64,000 nt of DNA. Origin: DATATB01 sp036268995. Its GTDB lineage: Bacteria; Planctomycetota; Planctomycetia; Pirellulales; PNKZ01. Below the pieces are notes generated by a model. It made no database searches, was not told the origin of the DNA, and worked only from the letters and a program-made list of their open reading frames with translations. The DNA is taken from contig DATATB010000140.1 in the NCBI GenBank assembly GCA_036268995.1, forward strand, positions 124,001 through 188,000. Reading direction: 5' to 3'. A program made the translations under genes and the position numbers. This document shows positions 7,571-16,515 of the stretch, piece by piece (the stretch's first letter is position 1; every line of letters starts with the position of its first letter).

Positions 7571-8701
7571 GCAGAGGGCGGGAACGGCCTGGCGCATGGG
7601 GTGGCGCTTGCGGCCGGGGCTGAAATTGCAAGCGTGCGCGTTTCGGCCTACAAGATCCCGACCGATGCGCTCGAGTCGGACGGCACGTACGAGTGGGACT
7701 CAACCACGCTCGTGCTGGTAGAAATTGAAGCCGGTGGGCAAACAGGAATCGGTTACACCTATGCTGACGAGGCGACCGCCCGACTGATCGAATTGAAGCT
7801 GGCGAAGATCATCGAAGGCCTCGATGCGCTGGACACACCGGCCTGTTGGATCGCCACGACGGCTGCCGTGCGCAACCTGGGCCGGCCCGGCATTGCGGCC
7901 ATGGCCGTCTCGGCGGTCGATGTCGCGCTGTGGGATCTGAAGGGCAAGCTGCTGGGCGTGTCGCTCGTGTCGCTGCTGGGCGCGGCTCGCTGGGCCGCTC
8001 CCGTGTACGGCAGCGGCGGGTTTACCTCATATTCGATCGACAAGCTCGAGGAGCAGTTGGGCGGTTGGGTGGCCCAGGGCATTCCGCGGGTCAAGATGAA
8101 GATCGGCCGCGATCCGCAGGCCGATCTCCAGCGCGTGGCCCGGGCTCGCGCCGCCATCGGCAGCCAGGCCGAATTGTTCGTCGATGCCAACGGCGCGTAC
8201 AGCCGCAAGCAGGCGCTGGCCCAGGCCGAAGCGTTTACGGCTGAGCATGTCACCTGGTTCGAGGAGCCCGTCTCGTCCGACGATCTAGAAGGCTTGCGGC
8301 TGCTGCGTGATCGCGCGCCGGCGCCGATGAACATTGCCGCCGGCGAATATGGCTACGACTCGTGGTATTTCCGCCGCATGCTCGAGACGGGCGCCGTCGA
8401 CGTGTTGCAAGCCGATGCCACGCGTGCCGGCGGCATCACCGGATTCCTGCAAGCCGGCGCGCTCTGCGAGGCTTTTCAATTGCCGCTGTCGGCCCATTGC
8501 GCGCCATCGCTGCATGCCGCGCTGGGCTGCGCGGTGCCGCGTTTTTGCCACCTGGAATATTTTCACGACCACGCCCGCATCGAGCATCTGCTCTTTGACG
8601 GGGCACTGGAACCCGAGCAAGGCGCCCTGCGGCCCGATCGCTCGCGGCCCGGTTTGGGAATCGCCTTCAAATCGGCCGACGCGAAGCAATTTCGGCTGTA
8701 G
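7541..8701 (+). CDS. Mandelate-racemase-type enolase-superfamily enzyme
   Basis: A cytoplasmic enzyme of up to 386 residues. Family similarity starts at EIASVRVSAYKIPTDAL. The barrel carries VKMKIGRD (K-x-K base), LFVDANGAYS, WFEEPVSSDD and AAGEYGYDS (Asp/Glu metal ligands), LQADATRAGG and LSAHCAPSLH (Asp-His dyad). The K-x-K plus His-Asp pair points to the mandelate racemase group, which includes sugar-acid dehydratases. The GTG at 7541 lies in a tandem repeat and the first 20 residues look repeat-derived, so a GTG at 7601 is an equally good start. The upstream SDR is close enough to be co-transcribed, suggesting a shared sugar-acid or polyol pathway. Confidence 0.9.
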   Translation: MKSEKWKVKSAEGGNGLAHGVALAAGAEIASVRVSAYKIPTDALESDGTYEWDSTTLVLVEIEAGGQTGIGYTYADEATARLIELKLAKIIEGLDALDTPACWIATTAAVRNLGRPGIAAMAVSAVDVALWDLKGKLLGVSLVSLLGAARWAAPVYGSGGFTSYSIDKLEEQLGGWVAQGIPRVKMKIGRDPQADLQRVARARAAIGSQAELFVDANGAYSRKQALAQAEAFTAEHVTWFEEPVSSDDLEGLRLLRDRAPAPMNIAAGEYGYDSWYFRRMLETGAVDVLQADATRAGGITGFLQAGALCEAFQLPLSAHCAPSLHAALGCAVPRFCHLEYFHDHARIEHLLFDGALEPEQGALRPDRSRPGLGIAFKSADAKQFRL

Positions 8702-8729
8702 AGCGGACAGTAAGTAACAACACGTTTTT

Positions 8730-8862
8730 CCGTAGCCCAGGCATTCATGCCTGGGTGCCGACGCCGCGAAAAGCCCGGTTTTTGCCCCTTCAGGGGCTAA
8801 AGCCCCGGCATTAGGGGCGGGCAAACGCGTTCGTTTCCCAGGCGTAAACGCCTGGGCTACGG
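8730..8862. repeat. Composite palindromic intergenic repeat
   Basis: The outer ends are inverted: CCGTAGCCCAGGC at the left and GCCTGGGCTACGG at the right. Each end is itself a small palindrome (CCCAGGCATTCATGCCTGGG; CCCAGGCGTAAACGCCTGGG). A third palindrome, GCCCCTTCAGGGGC, lies in the middle near 8784. It resembles REP/BIME-type elements and fills most of the gap between the enolase-family and DUF296 genes. Confidence 0.85.
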
Positions 8863-8936
8863 AAAGCAATGAATCCAACATTTCCTTTTAGTGCCTCGAA
8901 GCGCAAATCGCATCTCAACGCCGGGAGACCACCACG

Positions 8937-9371
8937 ATGAAATCCAAAATCCTCGACCACGGCGGCGAACGGGGCTTTGTGCTCGTGTTTCAAACGGGCG
9001 ACGAGGTGGCCGCCGGGCTACTCGACTTTGCCAAGAGCCAGCAGTTCACGGCCGCGCACTTCACGGCCATCGGCGCGTTTTGCGAGGTCACGCTGGGCTG
9101 GTACAACCTCGAAAAACAAGACTACGAAAAGATTCCCATCCACGAGCAGGTGGAAGTCCTCTCGCTGGTCGGCAACGTCGCGCTCGACCAAGGTAAACCC
9201 AAAGTGCACGCCCACGTCGTCGTCGGCAAGCGCGACGGCACGGCGCACGGCGGGCATCTGGTGCAAGCGATCGTGCGGCCCACGCTCGAAGTCATGCTCT
9301 TCGAATCCCCCGCCGCACTCCGCCGCCAAATGGACCCCACCGCCGGCATTGCACTAATCAGCCTCGACTGA
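8937..9371 (+). CDS. PPC/DUF296 domain protein
   Basis: A 144-residue protein that is one PPC (DUF296) domain, the fold of plant AT-hook-linked proteins and of small bacterial metal-binding trimers. It has FTAIGAFCEVTLGWY, the glycine-rich core, and KVHAHVVVGKRDG followed by HGGHLVQAIV, the conserved H-x-H...H set that binds metal. There is no AT-hook and no signal peptide. The cellular role is not established. A typical start, with GGGAGACC about 10 bases upstream of the ATG. It is convergent with the kinase gene to its right. Confidence 0.9.
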   Translation: MKSKILDHGGERGFVLVFQTGDEVAAGLLDFAKSQQFTAAHFTAIGAFCEVTLGWYNLEKQDYEKIPIHEQVEVLSLVGNVALDQGKPKVHAHVVVGKRDGTAHGGHLVQAIVRPTLEVMLFESPAALRRQMDPTAGIALISLD

Positions 9372-9380
9372 CGCCGTCTT

Positions 9381-9405
9381 CCATTCATCATTCATCACTC
9401 ATCGT
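9381..9405. repeat. Tandem ATTCATC heptamer repeat
   Basis: CCATTCATCATTCATCACTC and the following bases form three imperfect heptamers between two convergent genes. The TGA stop codon of the minus-strand kinase gene (9399-9401) lies inside it, and the last residues of that kinase, GNAER, are encoded by its edge. A related inverted copy is at 41616-41706. Confidence 0.75.
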
Positions 9406-11075
9406 TCCGCATTTCCACTCTGCTTCCAATACTTCAGCCCGGGAAAGAAAAAACACGCCGCCGACACCAGCCCGAACAAGCTGATCGAGCCGGGAATGCC
9501 CGCTCGGTCCATCCAGGCCATGACGATCGCGGTGGCGAACAGTGCGGCCGATTGCACGTAAAACTCGCCGGTGAGGATGCCGGCCTTCACCAGGAACACC
9601 ATGCCGCTGGTCAGCCCCAGCAGCGGCGAGAGCGTGAGCACGGGCAGACCCATCAACATTTCCAGCACGAACAAGAGCGCGATGCCGATCATGCTGCTGG
9701 CCCAGACGTGCGCGATCTGCCGCTCGACAAACGTGACCGGCCCGGCCCGACGGCGCAGGGCCCAAAAGATCGCGGCCCAAGTCCCCAGGCCGACGGTCCA
9801 GAGCATCACATACGGCCCCGGCGAGCGGATGCCGCGATACTGGAACGCGTTGGTGACGAGGCAAATCACCAGCAGGGCCAGGCTATGCCACATCCACAGC
9901 AGGCCCCAATTCTCCAGCACCACGGCGTGATGCGTCTCGCGAAACAGCCGGGCGAAGACCTGCCCGAACTTTCCGCTGCGCGCGGCAATCGGCTCGTCGG
10001 CCAGCCACGCTTCGAGATCATCGGCCAAGGCCCCGGCCGTGGCATAGCGCAGCGCCGGCAGTTTTTGCAGCGATCGCAGCGCGATCATCTCGAGGTCGGC
10101 GTCGGCCAGCGGATTCACCAGCCGCGGCGGCGGCGGATCCTGCTCGAGCACGAGCAGCACGGTGTCCAGCGCCGTGGGGCCTTGCAGCGGCGGGCGGCCA
10201 GTGAGCATGTGATACAGGATGGCTCCCAGGCTGTAGACGTCGCTGGTCGGCCCAAGCTGCCCGCGGCTGCCGGCCGCTTGCTCGGGCGACATATACAGCG
10301 GCGTGCCCAAAATGGCGCCGGTCTGCGTCCAGCGTTCATCCGATTCGATCCGTCGAGCCAGTCCGAAATCGCTGACGTGCGGCCGGCCGTCGGCATCGAG
10401 CAGCACGTTCGAGGGCTTGAGATCGCGATGCAGCAGGCCTTGCTCGTGCGCGTATTGAATCGCCCGGCAAACCGGCGCCAGCAAGGCGGCCGCCTCGCGG
10501 CCCGGCAGCGGTCCGGCCGACAAACGTTCGGCCAGCGTAGTGCCGGCCACGAGCTTCATCGTGAAATACGGCTGCTCGTCGATCTGGCCGACTTCATACA
10601 CCGGCACGATGTTGGGATGGCTGAGCCGCGCGGCCGAGCCGGCTTCGGCCCGAAAGCGGGCCAGGTCGGCGGCCGAAGCCCACGTGCCGCGGAGCACGAC
10701 CTTGAGCGCCACCTCGCGATCCAGGCTCACCTGCCGCGCCCGATAGACCACGCCCATGCCGCCGCGTCCCAGCTCTTCAAGAATCTCGAAATCGCCAAAG
10801 TGGCCGGGCAGTGCGGGCCCGGTAGTCGGCATTCCCGACTCGAGCGCGGCGTTCCACGTGGCCTGCAAATGCTCGTCGCTGGCGATTGCGGCAAATCGCT
10901 CGGCCAGCAGCGCGGCGGCCCACAACTCGCGCAGTTCGGCAGCCAATTCCGGCTCGCGGGCTGCGAGTTCTTCGACCCTCGGCTCCTGCCCCTGGCGCAA
11001 TTGCTCGGTGAGTTCGGCCAGCAATCCAGCCAAACGGCTATCGCGATCGGCGGGCGGATCGGGCTGGCGATTCAT
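9399..11075 (-). CDS. Membrane serine/threonine protein kinase linked to a sigma factor
   Basis: A 558-residue Hanks-type kinase. An N-terminal helical segment (about 1-90) is rich in Glu/Ala and Leu. The kinase domain (about 96-370) has ELGRGGMGVVY, K125 in VALKVV, HRDLKPSN (216-223), DFG (236-238) and GTPLYMSPEQ. After a short linker, the last 150 residues form about five hydrophobic helices. The start at 11075 overlaps the stop of the sigma-factor gene by four bases, indicating translational coupling. The pairing matches the planctomycete ECF-STK class, in which the kinase is thought to control the sigma factor by phosphorylation. The extracytoplasmic signal is unknown. Confidence 0.93.
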   Translation of the reverse strand: MNRQPDPPADRDSRLAGLLAELTEQLRQGQEPRVEELAAREPELAAELRELWAAALLAERFAAIASDEHLQATWNAALESGMPTTGPALPGHFGDFEILEELGRGGMGVVYRARQVSLDREVALKVVLRGTWASAADLARFRAEAGSAARLSHPNIVPVYEVGQIDEQPYFTMKLVAGTTLAERLSAGPLPGREAAALLAPVCRAIQYAHEQGLLHRDLKPSNVLLDADGRPHVSDFGLARRIESDERWTQTGAILGTPLYMSPEQAAGSRGQLGPTSDVYSLGAILYHMLTGRPPLQGPTALDTVLLVLEQDPPPPRLVNPLADADLEMIALRSLQKLPALRYATAGALADDLEAWLADEPIAARSGKFGQVFARLFRETHHAVVLENWGLLWMWHSLALLVICLVTNAFQYRGIRSPGPYVMLWTVGLGTWAAIFWALRRRAGPVTFVERQIAHVWASSMIGIALLFVLEMLMGLPVLTLSPLLGLTSGMVFLVKAGILTGEFYVQSAALFATAIVMAWMDRAGIPGSISLFGLVSAACFFFPGLKYWKQSGNAER

Positions 11076-11713
11076 GGCACGCTCCGGCCGGAAGCGGACG
11101 GTTCGTCGAGCATTTCGCGCAGCCGCCGCATGGCCCGCAGGTAGCGCATGCCCGCGGCCGGTTCGCTGAGCCCCAACGTTTGGGCCGCTTCGCTGTTGCT
11201 CAACTGCTCGAAGTGCCGCATGACGATGATTTCGCGGTCCGGCTCGTCGAGTTGCTCGAGCGCAGCGCGAAAACGATCTTCCAACTCGTGCCACACGGCG
11301 GCGGCTGCCGGTGTCAGCTCGCGGCCGGCCAGTTGAGCGGCCAAATCCAAGGCCGATTGGCTGCCGGCCGAGCGTACGACCAGCGCTTGCTCGCGATCGA
11401 TGCTGCGGCGGCCGGCCACTTTGTGCCGGCGGTAGGCGTCGATCACGCGGTCCCGCGCGATTTGCCGCAGCCACAAGTGGAACGGCACGTTGGGTGCTGC
11501 CAGGTAATCATCAAGCCGGCGGTTGGCTTCGATCATCACGTCCTGCACGATGTCGCTGGCATCCACGCGCCGCTGAAGTCCGCGATCGAGCCGCAGCATC
11601 ACGATCCGGCGCAGGGCTGCCCGATGGCGCTCGAGCAGGCCGTTGACCGCCGACGCATCCCCCTCGCCCGCCCGGCGGAGCAATTCGATCGTCTGCGAGG
11701 CATCGGGCCACAT
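11072..11713 (-). CDS. ECF-type RNA polymerase sigma factor (kinase-linked)
   Basis: A 213-residue sigma-70-family protein with regions 2 and 4 only. Region 2 holds LRRIVMLRLDRGLQRRVDA, SDIVQDVMIEANRRL and HLWLRQIARDRVIDAYRRH; region 4 holds LDEPDREIIVMRHFEQLSNS and EAAQTLGLSEPAAGMRYLRA. ATG 11713 is chosen because the sequence upstream in frame is the antisense of valS and lacks similarity. It overlaps the downstream kinase by four bases and starts only about 20 bases after the valS stop, so it could be co-transcribed with valS. Confidence 0.92.
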   Translation of the reverse strand: MWPDASQTIELLRRAGEGDASAVNGLLERHRAALRRIVMLRLDRGLQRRVDASDIVQDVMIEANRRLDDYLAAPNVPFHLWLRQIARDRVIDAYRRHKVAGRRSIDREQALVVRSAGSQSALDLAAQLAGRELTPAAAAVWHELEDRFRAALEQLDEPDREIIVMRHFEQLSNSEAAQTLGLSEPAAGMRYLRAMRRLREMLDEPSASGRSVP

Positions 11714-11732
11714 AATTGGTGTAACCGTCCGT

Positions 11733-14700
11733 TCACGCGCGCAGCGCGGCCAGCGTGGCCTCCAGCGCCGCGATTTTTTGCTCGGCCTCGACCAGCGACG
11801 CGCGCTCCTTCTGCACGACCTCGGCCGGCGCGCGGTCGACAAAGTTAGCATTGGCCAGCTTCGCCCGCTTGCCTTGGACAAAGCCGGTCAGCCGCTCGCG
11901 TTCCTTCTCGTTGCGGGCAATCTCCGCGTCCTTGTCGATTAAACCTGCCAGGTCCACCAGCACTTCGCCGGCGGTCAGGGCCAGCCGGGCGCAAGTAGGT
12001 GGCGCTTCGACATCGGGGCCCCAGGCCGTGGCCTCGGCATTGGCCATCGACTGAATCGCCGCCGCCATTGGCCGCAGCAGCTCGACAATTTCGTCGCTGG
12101 TGCGCAGGGCAAAACGGATGGGCGTCTTGGGCGGAATGTTCTGCCGGCTGCGAATCTCGCGCAGCCCACGCAGCACATCCTGGAAGTGGGCAAACCGGGC
12201 TTCGATCGCTGAATCCTGACGCGCCGTTTCCGGCTGCGGCCAGTCGGCCTTCATCACGCTCTCGGCCGGCCGCTCGCTACGGGCCAGACCGCGCTCGGGC
12301 GCGGCGGCGGCCAGCAGGTGCCAGATTTCTTCCGTGATGAATGGAATCGCCGGGTGCAACAGCCGCAGCAAGTTGTCCAGCGTGTGGGCAAGCACTTGCT
12401 GCGCCACCGGCCGGGCCGCCGGGTCTTGCAAGCGGTTCTTGACCATCTCCAAATAAAAACTGCAAAACTCGTCCCAGGCGAATTCGTACGCCAGCCGCAT
12501 CGCGTCGGCAAAATGATACTGCTCAAGCGCGGCGGTGACCTGCGACGTGACGCTCGACAGCCGGCTGAGGATCCAGCGGTCTTCGACTGCCAGGTCCGCG
12601 TCGGCAATGGGCGCAAAGGCGTAGCCTTCCAGATTCAGCAGTACGAACCGGGCCGCGTTCCACAGCTTGTTGCAAAAGTTGCGCGCCAGCTCGAACCGCT
12701 CGCTCACCACCGGCCCGCGCGGCAAGGCCACGTCGTCGGGCTTGCTGGCCCACTGCGTCGAAAAGTCCTTGCCGCATTGCTTGCAGGTGACGCGCGGCAG
12801 CACGCGATTTTTCTTCGTCTGCTCGACGAGCGTATTGCAGTGCGGACATTCGAAGTCGACCGGCATCCGGACATCTTGCGTCTCGGTGGTGAGATACGCG
12901 AGCCCAAAGCGCAACGCGTCGGCGCCGAACTTTTCCATCACGTCGATCGGATCAACGCCATTGCCCTTGCTCTTGCTCATCCCCTCGCCATAGCTGTCGA
13001 GAATTTTTGGATGAATGAAGACCTGGCGAAACGGCACGTCGTGCATGTTGTGCAGGCCCATCAGCACCATGCGGGCAACCCACAGCGTGATGATGTCGCG
13101 GCTGGTCACCAGCGCACTGGTGGGATAATAGTAGGCCAGCTCGGGCGTTTGCTCCGGCCAGCCCAACGTGGAGTGCGGCCAAAGAGCCGAGCTGAACCAC
13201 GTATCGAGCACGTCGGGATCCTGCACCAACCGCCGGCCGGGCACGGCCTGTTCGTCGAGATCCTCTTCCAACGCGCAGACCAGCCAGCCGCCATGATCTT
13301 CATCGCGGTGCCAGACCACGTCGTCGCGGCCGGCAAACGCCTTTTTCAGCTCGGCTTCGCTCGCATCGGGCGCGTACCAGATCGGGATGCGATGGCCCCA
13401 CCACAATTGCCGGCTGATGGGCCAATCGCGCTTTTCGGACAACCAATCGAGATAACCGCGGGCATAGCGCGTGGGAAAAATCTGCACGCGCTCGTCGGTC
13501 ACCGCGTCCATCGCCGATTGCGCCAGTTGCTCCATCTTCACGAACCACTGATCGGCCAGGTACGGCTCGATGGGCGTCTTCGAGCGATCGGAATGGGCCA
13601 GCTCGATCTCGCGTTCTTCCACGGCGGCCAGCAGGCCCGCGGTTTCGAGATCAGCCACGACCTTGTCCCGGGCCTTGGCCATGCTCAAGCCCGCGTAGGG
13701 CCCGGCGCTGGCGTTGAGCGTGCCGTCGGGATTGAGGATGTTGATCATCGGCAGTTGCTGCCGCAGGCCGACGTCGTAGTCGTTCGGATCGTGGGCCGGC
13801 GTGACTTTGACGCAGCCGCTGCCCAGCTCGGGCTTCGCCCAAACGTCGGCCACCAGCGGAATTTCGCGATTCAACAGCGGCAGCAACACCTTGCGGCCGG
13901 CCAGAGCCATGTCGCGCAATTGCTCGAGCGGGCCGAGCATCGTGCGGCGCCGCTCTTGCAGATCGGCCAGTTGCTGCTGCACTTCGGGCCGCTGCTTGTC
14001 GCCGGCCGCAGCCAGCTTTTTCTGCAACTCGGCCTCGGCTGCATCGAGCGCGGCGGCCGGATCGGGATGCACGGCCACGGCCGTATCGCCGAGCATCGTC
14101 TCGGGCCGCGTGGTGGCCACGGTGACGAACTCGGGCTCGCCGTCCTGCGGGTCGATCACCGGATACTTCAGATGCCAGAAATGCCCGGCGACCGTTTCGT
14201 GAAAGACTTCGTCGTCGCTGACGGCCGTTTGCAGGTAGGTGTCCCAGTTCACCAGCCGCTTGCCCCGATAGATCAGTCCCTCTTCGAAAAAGCGAAAGAA
14301 CGTGTGCCGCACCGCGCGGGCGCACGTCTCGTCGAGCGTGAAACGCGTGCGCTGCCAGTCGCAACTACAGCCCATGCGTTTGAGCTGCCCCAGGATGCGC
14401 TGCTCGTATTCTTGTTTCCAGGCCCAAATGCGTTCGACGAGCTGCTGCCGGCCGAGGTCGTGGCGGCTTTTCTTTTCTTCGGTCAGCAGCCGGCGCTCGA
14501 CGACCGCCTGCGTGGCGATGCCGGCATGATCGGTGCCGGGCATCCACAAGGCGTTGAACCCCTGCATTCGCTTGAAGCGCACCAGGATGTCTTGCAGCGT
14601 GTTGTTCAGCGCATGGCCCAAGTGCAGCGCGCCGGTGACATTGGGCGGCGGAATGACGATCGAGTACGGCTTGCGGGCCGGGTCCGGCTCGCTATGAAAA

Positions 14701-14792
14701 TAGCCCTGCTGTTGCCAAAACTGGTACCAGCGGCGCTCTGGCTCGGCGTGATGGTATTGCTTAGGCAGTTCGGACGAAGCGACGGTGCTCAT
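11733..14792 (-). CDS. valS: Valyl-tRNA synthetase
   Basis: A 1019-residue class I aminoacyl-tRNA synthetase that charges tRNA-Val. It has the HIGH-type motif PPNVTGALHLGHALNNTL near residue 50 and the KMSKS motif GEGMSKSKGNGVDP near residue 598. An editing insertion (CP1) lies between them, and the C-terminus is a coiled-coil arm (EKERERLTGFVQGKRAKLA). An unusual feature is a zinc-ribbon-like insert after the KMSKS region, with CPHCNTLVEQTKKNRVLPR and then CKQCGKDF. The start fits family alignments (PKQYHHAEPERRWYQFWQQQ). It leads the valS-sigma-kinase group on the minus strand. Confidence 0.98.
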   Translation of the reverse strand: MSTVASSELPKQYHHAEPERRWYQFWQQQGYFHSEPDPARKPYSIVIPPPNVTGALHLGHALNNTLQDILVRFKRMQGFNALWMPGTDHAGIATQAVVERRLLTEEKKSRHDLGRQQLVERIWAWKQEYEQRILGQLKRMGCSCDWQRTRFTLDETCARAVRHTFFRFFEEGLIYRGKRLVNWDTYLQTAVSDDEVFHETVAGHFWHLKYPVIDPQDGEPEFVTVATTRPETMLGDTAVAVHPDPAAALDAAEAELQKKLAAAGDKQRPEVQQQLADLQERRRTMLGPLEQLRDMALAGRKVLLPLLNREIPLVADVWAKPELGSGCVKVTPAHDPNDYDVGLRQQLPMINILNPDGTLNASAGPYAGLSMAKARDKVVADLETAGLLAAVEEREIELAHSDRSKTPIEPYLADQWFVKMEQLAQSAMDAVTDERVQIFPTRYARGYLDWLSEKRDWPISRQLWWGHRIPIWYAPDASEAELKKAFAGRDDVVWHRDEDHGGWLVCALEEDLDEQAVPGRRLVQDPDVLDTWFSSALWPHSTLGWPEQTPELAYYYPTSALVTSRDIITLWVARMVLMGLHNMHDVPFRQVFIHPKILDSYGEGMSKSKGNGVDPIDVMEKFGADALRFGLAYLTTETQDVRMPVDFECPHCNTLVEQTKKNRVLPRVTCKQCGKDFSTQWASKPDDVALPRGPVVSERFELARNFCNKLWNAARFVLLNLEGYAFAPIADADLAVEDRWILSRLSSVTSQVTAALEQYHFADAMRLAYEFAWDEFCSFYLEMVKNRLQDPAARPVAQQVLAHTLDNLLRLLHPAIPFITEEIWHLLAAAAPERGLARSERPAESVMKADWPQPETARQDSAIEARFAHFQDVLRGLREIRSRQNIPPKTPIRFALRTSDEIVELLRPMAAAIQSMANAEATAWGPDVEAPPTCARLALTAGEVLVDLAGLIDKDAEIARNEKERERLTGFVQGKRAKLANANFVDRAPAEVVQKERASLVEAEQKIAALEATLAALRA

Positions 14793-14902
14793 GCGCTAGC
14801 GTACAGTCTGTTGAGAACGTGATCCGTAAAGCGATGCGAGAATCATAAAACGCTTCTCGCTTTGAGAATAGATGGGGACTGAGCGCGGACCGGCTCGCGA
14901 GT

Positions 14903-14923
14903 GAGCGGTCGCGGCTTTATGAG
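14903..14923. repeat. Short dispersed motif at the cimA stop
   Basis: GAGCGGTCGCGGCTTTATGA and one further G. Nearly the same 19 bases recur at 26402-26420 beyond the rpoZ gene. Here the minus-strand TAA stop of cimA (14917-14919) lies inside the motif. Confidence 0.6.
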
Positions 14924-16515
14924 GCGCTTTCGGCGGCCGCGGGATGGGTGGCTCGCGACTGGCCTTTGCCGAGTTTGTATTCCACGGCGTCGGACAGGGC
15001 GATCCAACTGGCCTCGATCACGTTTTCGCTGACGCCGATGGTGCCCCAGACTTCGTGCTGGTCGCGGCTTTCGATCACTACGCGCACCCCAGCCGCCGTG
15101 CCGGCCTCGGAGTTGATCACGCGGACCTTGTAGTCGACGAGGTGCATTTCGGCCAGGCTGGGATAATCGGCATACAAAGCCTTGCGCAGCGCGGCGTCCA
15201 AGGCATTCACCGGGCCGTCGCCTTCGGCCACTTCGTGGCGCACGCGGCCGCCCACCAGCAGCTTGACCGTGGCCTCGGTCGTGACCGTGCCCTGCTGGTC
15301 GGCTTCCACATTTACGCGGAAGCTGAGGCGCTCGAAGTGCGGCTTGTAGGTGCCGGCACACTTCTTGACCAGCAGCTCGAACGAGGCTTCGGCCGCTTCG
15401 AACTGGTAGCCTTCGTTCTCCAGACTGACGACCCGGGCCAGGATGCGGTCCATCAGCTCGCGATCGTGCTGCAAATTGTGCTTGCTCGTGAGCGCCACGA
15501 TGTTCGAACGCCCCGACAGCTCGCTGACCAGCACGCGCCGCTCGTTGCCGACTTGCTCCGGCGGAATGTGCTCGTAGCTGGAGACCGTGCGGTTGATGGC
15601 GTGCACGTGCATGCCGCCCTTGTGGGCAAAGGCGCTCTGACCGACGAACGGCTGGTTCGAACGGTAGTTGAGGTTGGTCAGTTCGTAGATATAGCGCGAC
15701 AGCTCGGTCAGCCGCTCGATCGATTCGGGCCGCAGAACGCTGTAGCCCTCGTGCTTGAGCGCGAGATTGGCGATGACCGAGACCAGGTCGGCATTGCCGC
15801 AGCGTTCGCCCAGCCCGTTGATCGTGCCTTGCACTTGCACGGCGCCGGCTTCGACCGCGGCCAGGGAGTTGGCCACGGCCAGCTCGCAATCGTTATGACA
15901 GTGAATCCCCACGGGCACGCTCAGCGCGTCGGTGGCGACGCGCGTCAGGTGCGCGACTTCGGCCGGCATGCTGCCGCCGTTGGTATCGCAGAGCACGACG
16001 AGCCGAGCGCCGGCTGCGGCCGCCGCTTGCACCGTCTGCAAGGCATAGTCGCGATTGCTCTTGCTGCCGTCGAAGAAGTGTTCGGCGTCGTAGATAACCG
16101 TGCGGCCTTCGGACACCAGGTAGGCGATCGTGTCGCGGATCATGGCCAGGTTTTCGGCCAGCGAAACGCGCAGGACCTCGGTCACGTGAAAGTCCGAAGT
16201 TTTGCCGACGATCGTGATCGTCGGCGCTCCGGACGCCAGCAACGCCTGCATGCCCGGATCGCGCTCGGGCGGCAAGTCCTTGCGCCGCGTCATGCCAAAG
16301 GCGGCGATGCCCGCGCACTCGAGGGGCAATTGCTGCACGCGTTGGAAGAATTGGGCGTCCTTCTCGTTCGAGAGCGGATAGCCGCCTTCGATGTAGTCGA
16401 AGCCCAGGCTATCCAGCCGCTGGGCCACCAGCAGCTTGTCTTCGAGCGAAAAGCTCACGCCTTCGCCTTGGCTGCCGTCGCGCAGCGTGGTGTCGTATAT
16501 CTCGATGCGTCGCAT
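14917..16515 (-). CDS. cimA: (R)-citramalate synthase
   Basis: A 532-residue enzyme of the isopropylmalate/citramalate synthase family. It condenses pyruvate with acetyl-CoA to citramalate, the first step of threonine-independent isoleucine synthesis. The TIM barrel opens RRIEIYDTTLRDGSQGEGVS with the metal-binding Asp, and has HCHNDCELAVANSLAAVEAG (two metal His) and GTINGLGERCGNADL. The C-terminal regulatory domain has YKVRVINSEAGTAAGVRV. Length and the RDGSQGEGVS variant fit the citramalate-type subfamily better than leuA. ATG 16515 fits the family start; the in-frame extension to 16596 does not. Confidence 0.9.
   Translation of the reverse strand: MRRIEIYDTTLRDGSQGEGVSFSLEDKLLVAQRLDSLGFDYIEGGYPLSNEKDAQFFQRVQQLPLECAGIAAFGMTRRKDLPPERDPGMQALLASGAPTITIVGKTSDFHVTEVLRVSLAENLAMIRDTIAYLVSEGRTVIYDAEHFFDGSKSNRDYALQTVQAAAAAGARLVVLCDTNGGSMPAEVAHLTRVATDALSVPVGIHCHNDCELAVANSLAAVEAGAVQVQGTINGLGERCGNADLVSVIANLALKHEGYSVLRPESIERLTELSRYIYELTNLNYRSNQPFVGQSAFAHKGGMHVHAINRTVSSYEHIPPEQVGNERRVLVSELSGRSNIVALTSKHNLQHDRELMDRILARVVSLENEGYQFEAAEASFELLVKKCAGTYKPHFERLSFRVNVEADQQGTVTTEATVKLLVGGRVRHEVAEGDGPVNALDAALRKALYADYPSLAEMHLVDYKVRVINSEAGTAAGVRVVIESRDQHEVWGTIGVSENVIEASWIALSDAVEYKLGKGQSRATHPAAAESAS

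Noticed and set aside
9552..11144. 530-codon plus-strand frame opposite the kinase
   Set aside because: Antisense shadow of a clear Hanks-type kinase.
11076..11474. N-terminal extension of the kinase by about 133 residues
   Set aside because: The extension is out-of-frame reading of the sigma-factor gene. The ATG at 11075 overlaps the sigma stop and begins the family-like sequence.
12318..14822. 834-codon open frame on the plus strand opposite valS
   Set aside because: It is the antisense of a perfectly conserved synthetase gene; GC-rich codon use leaves the opposite strand open. The translation has no recognisable domain.
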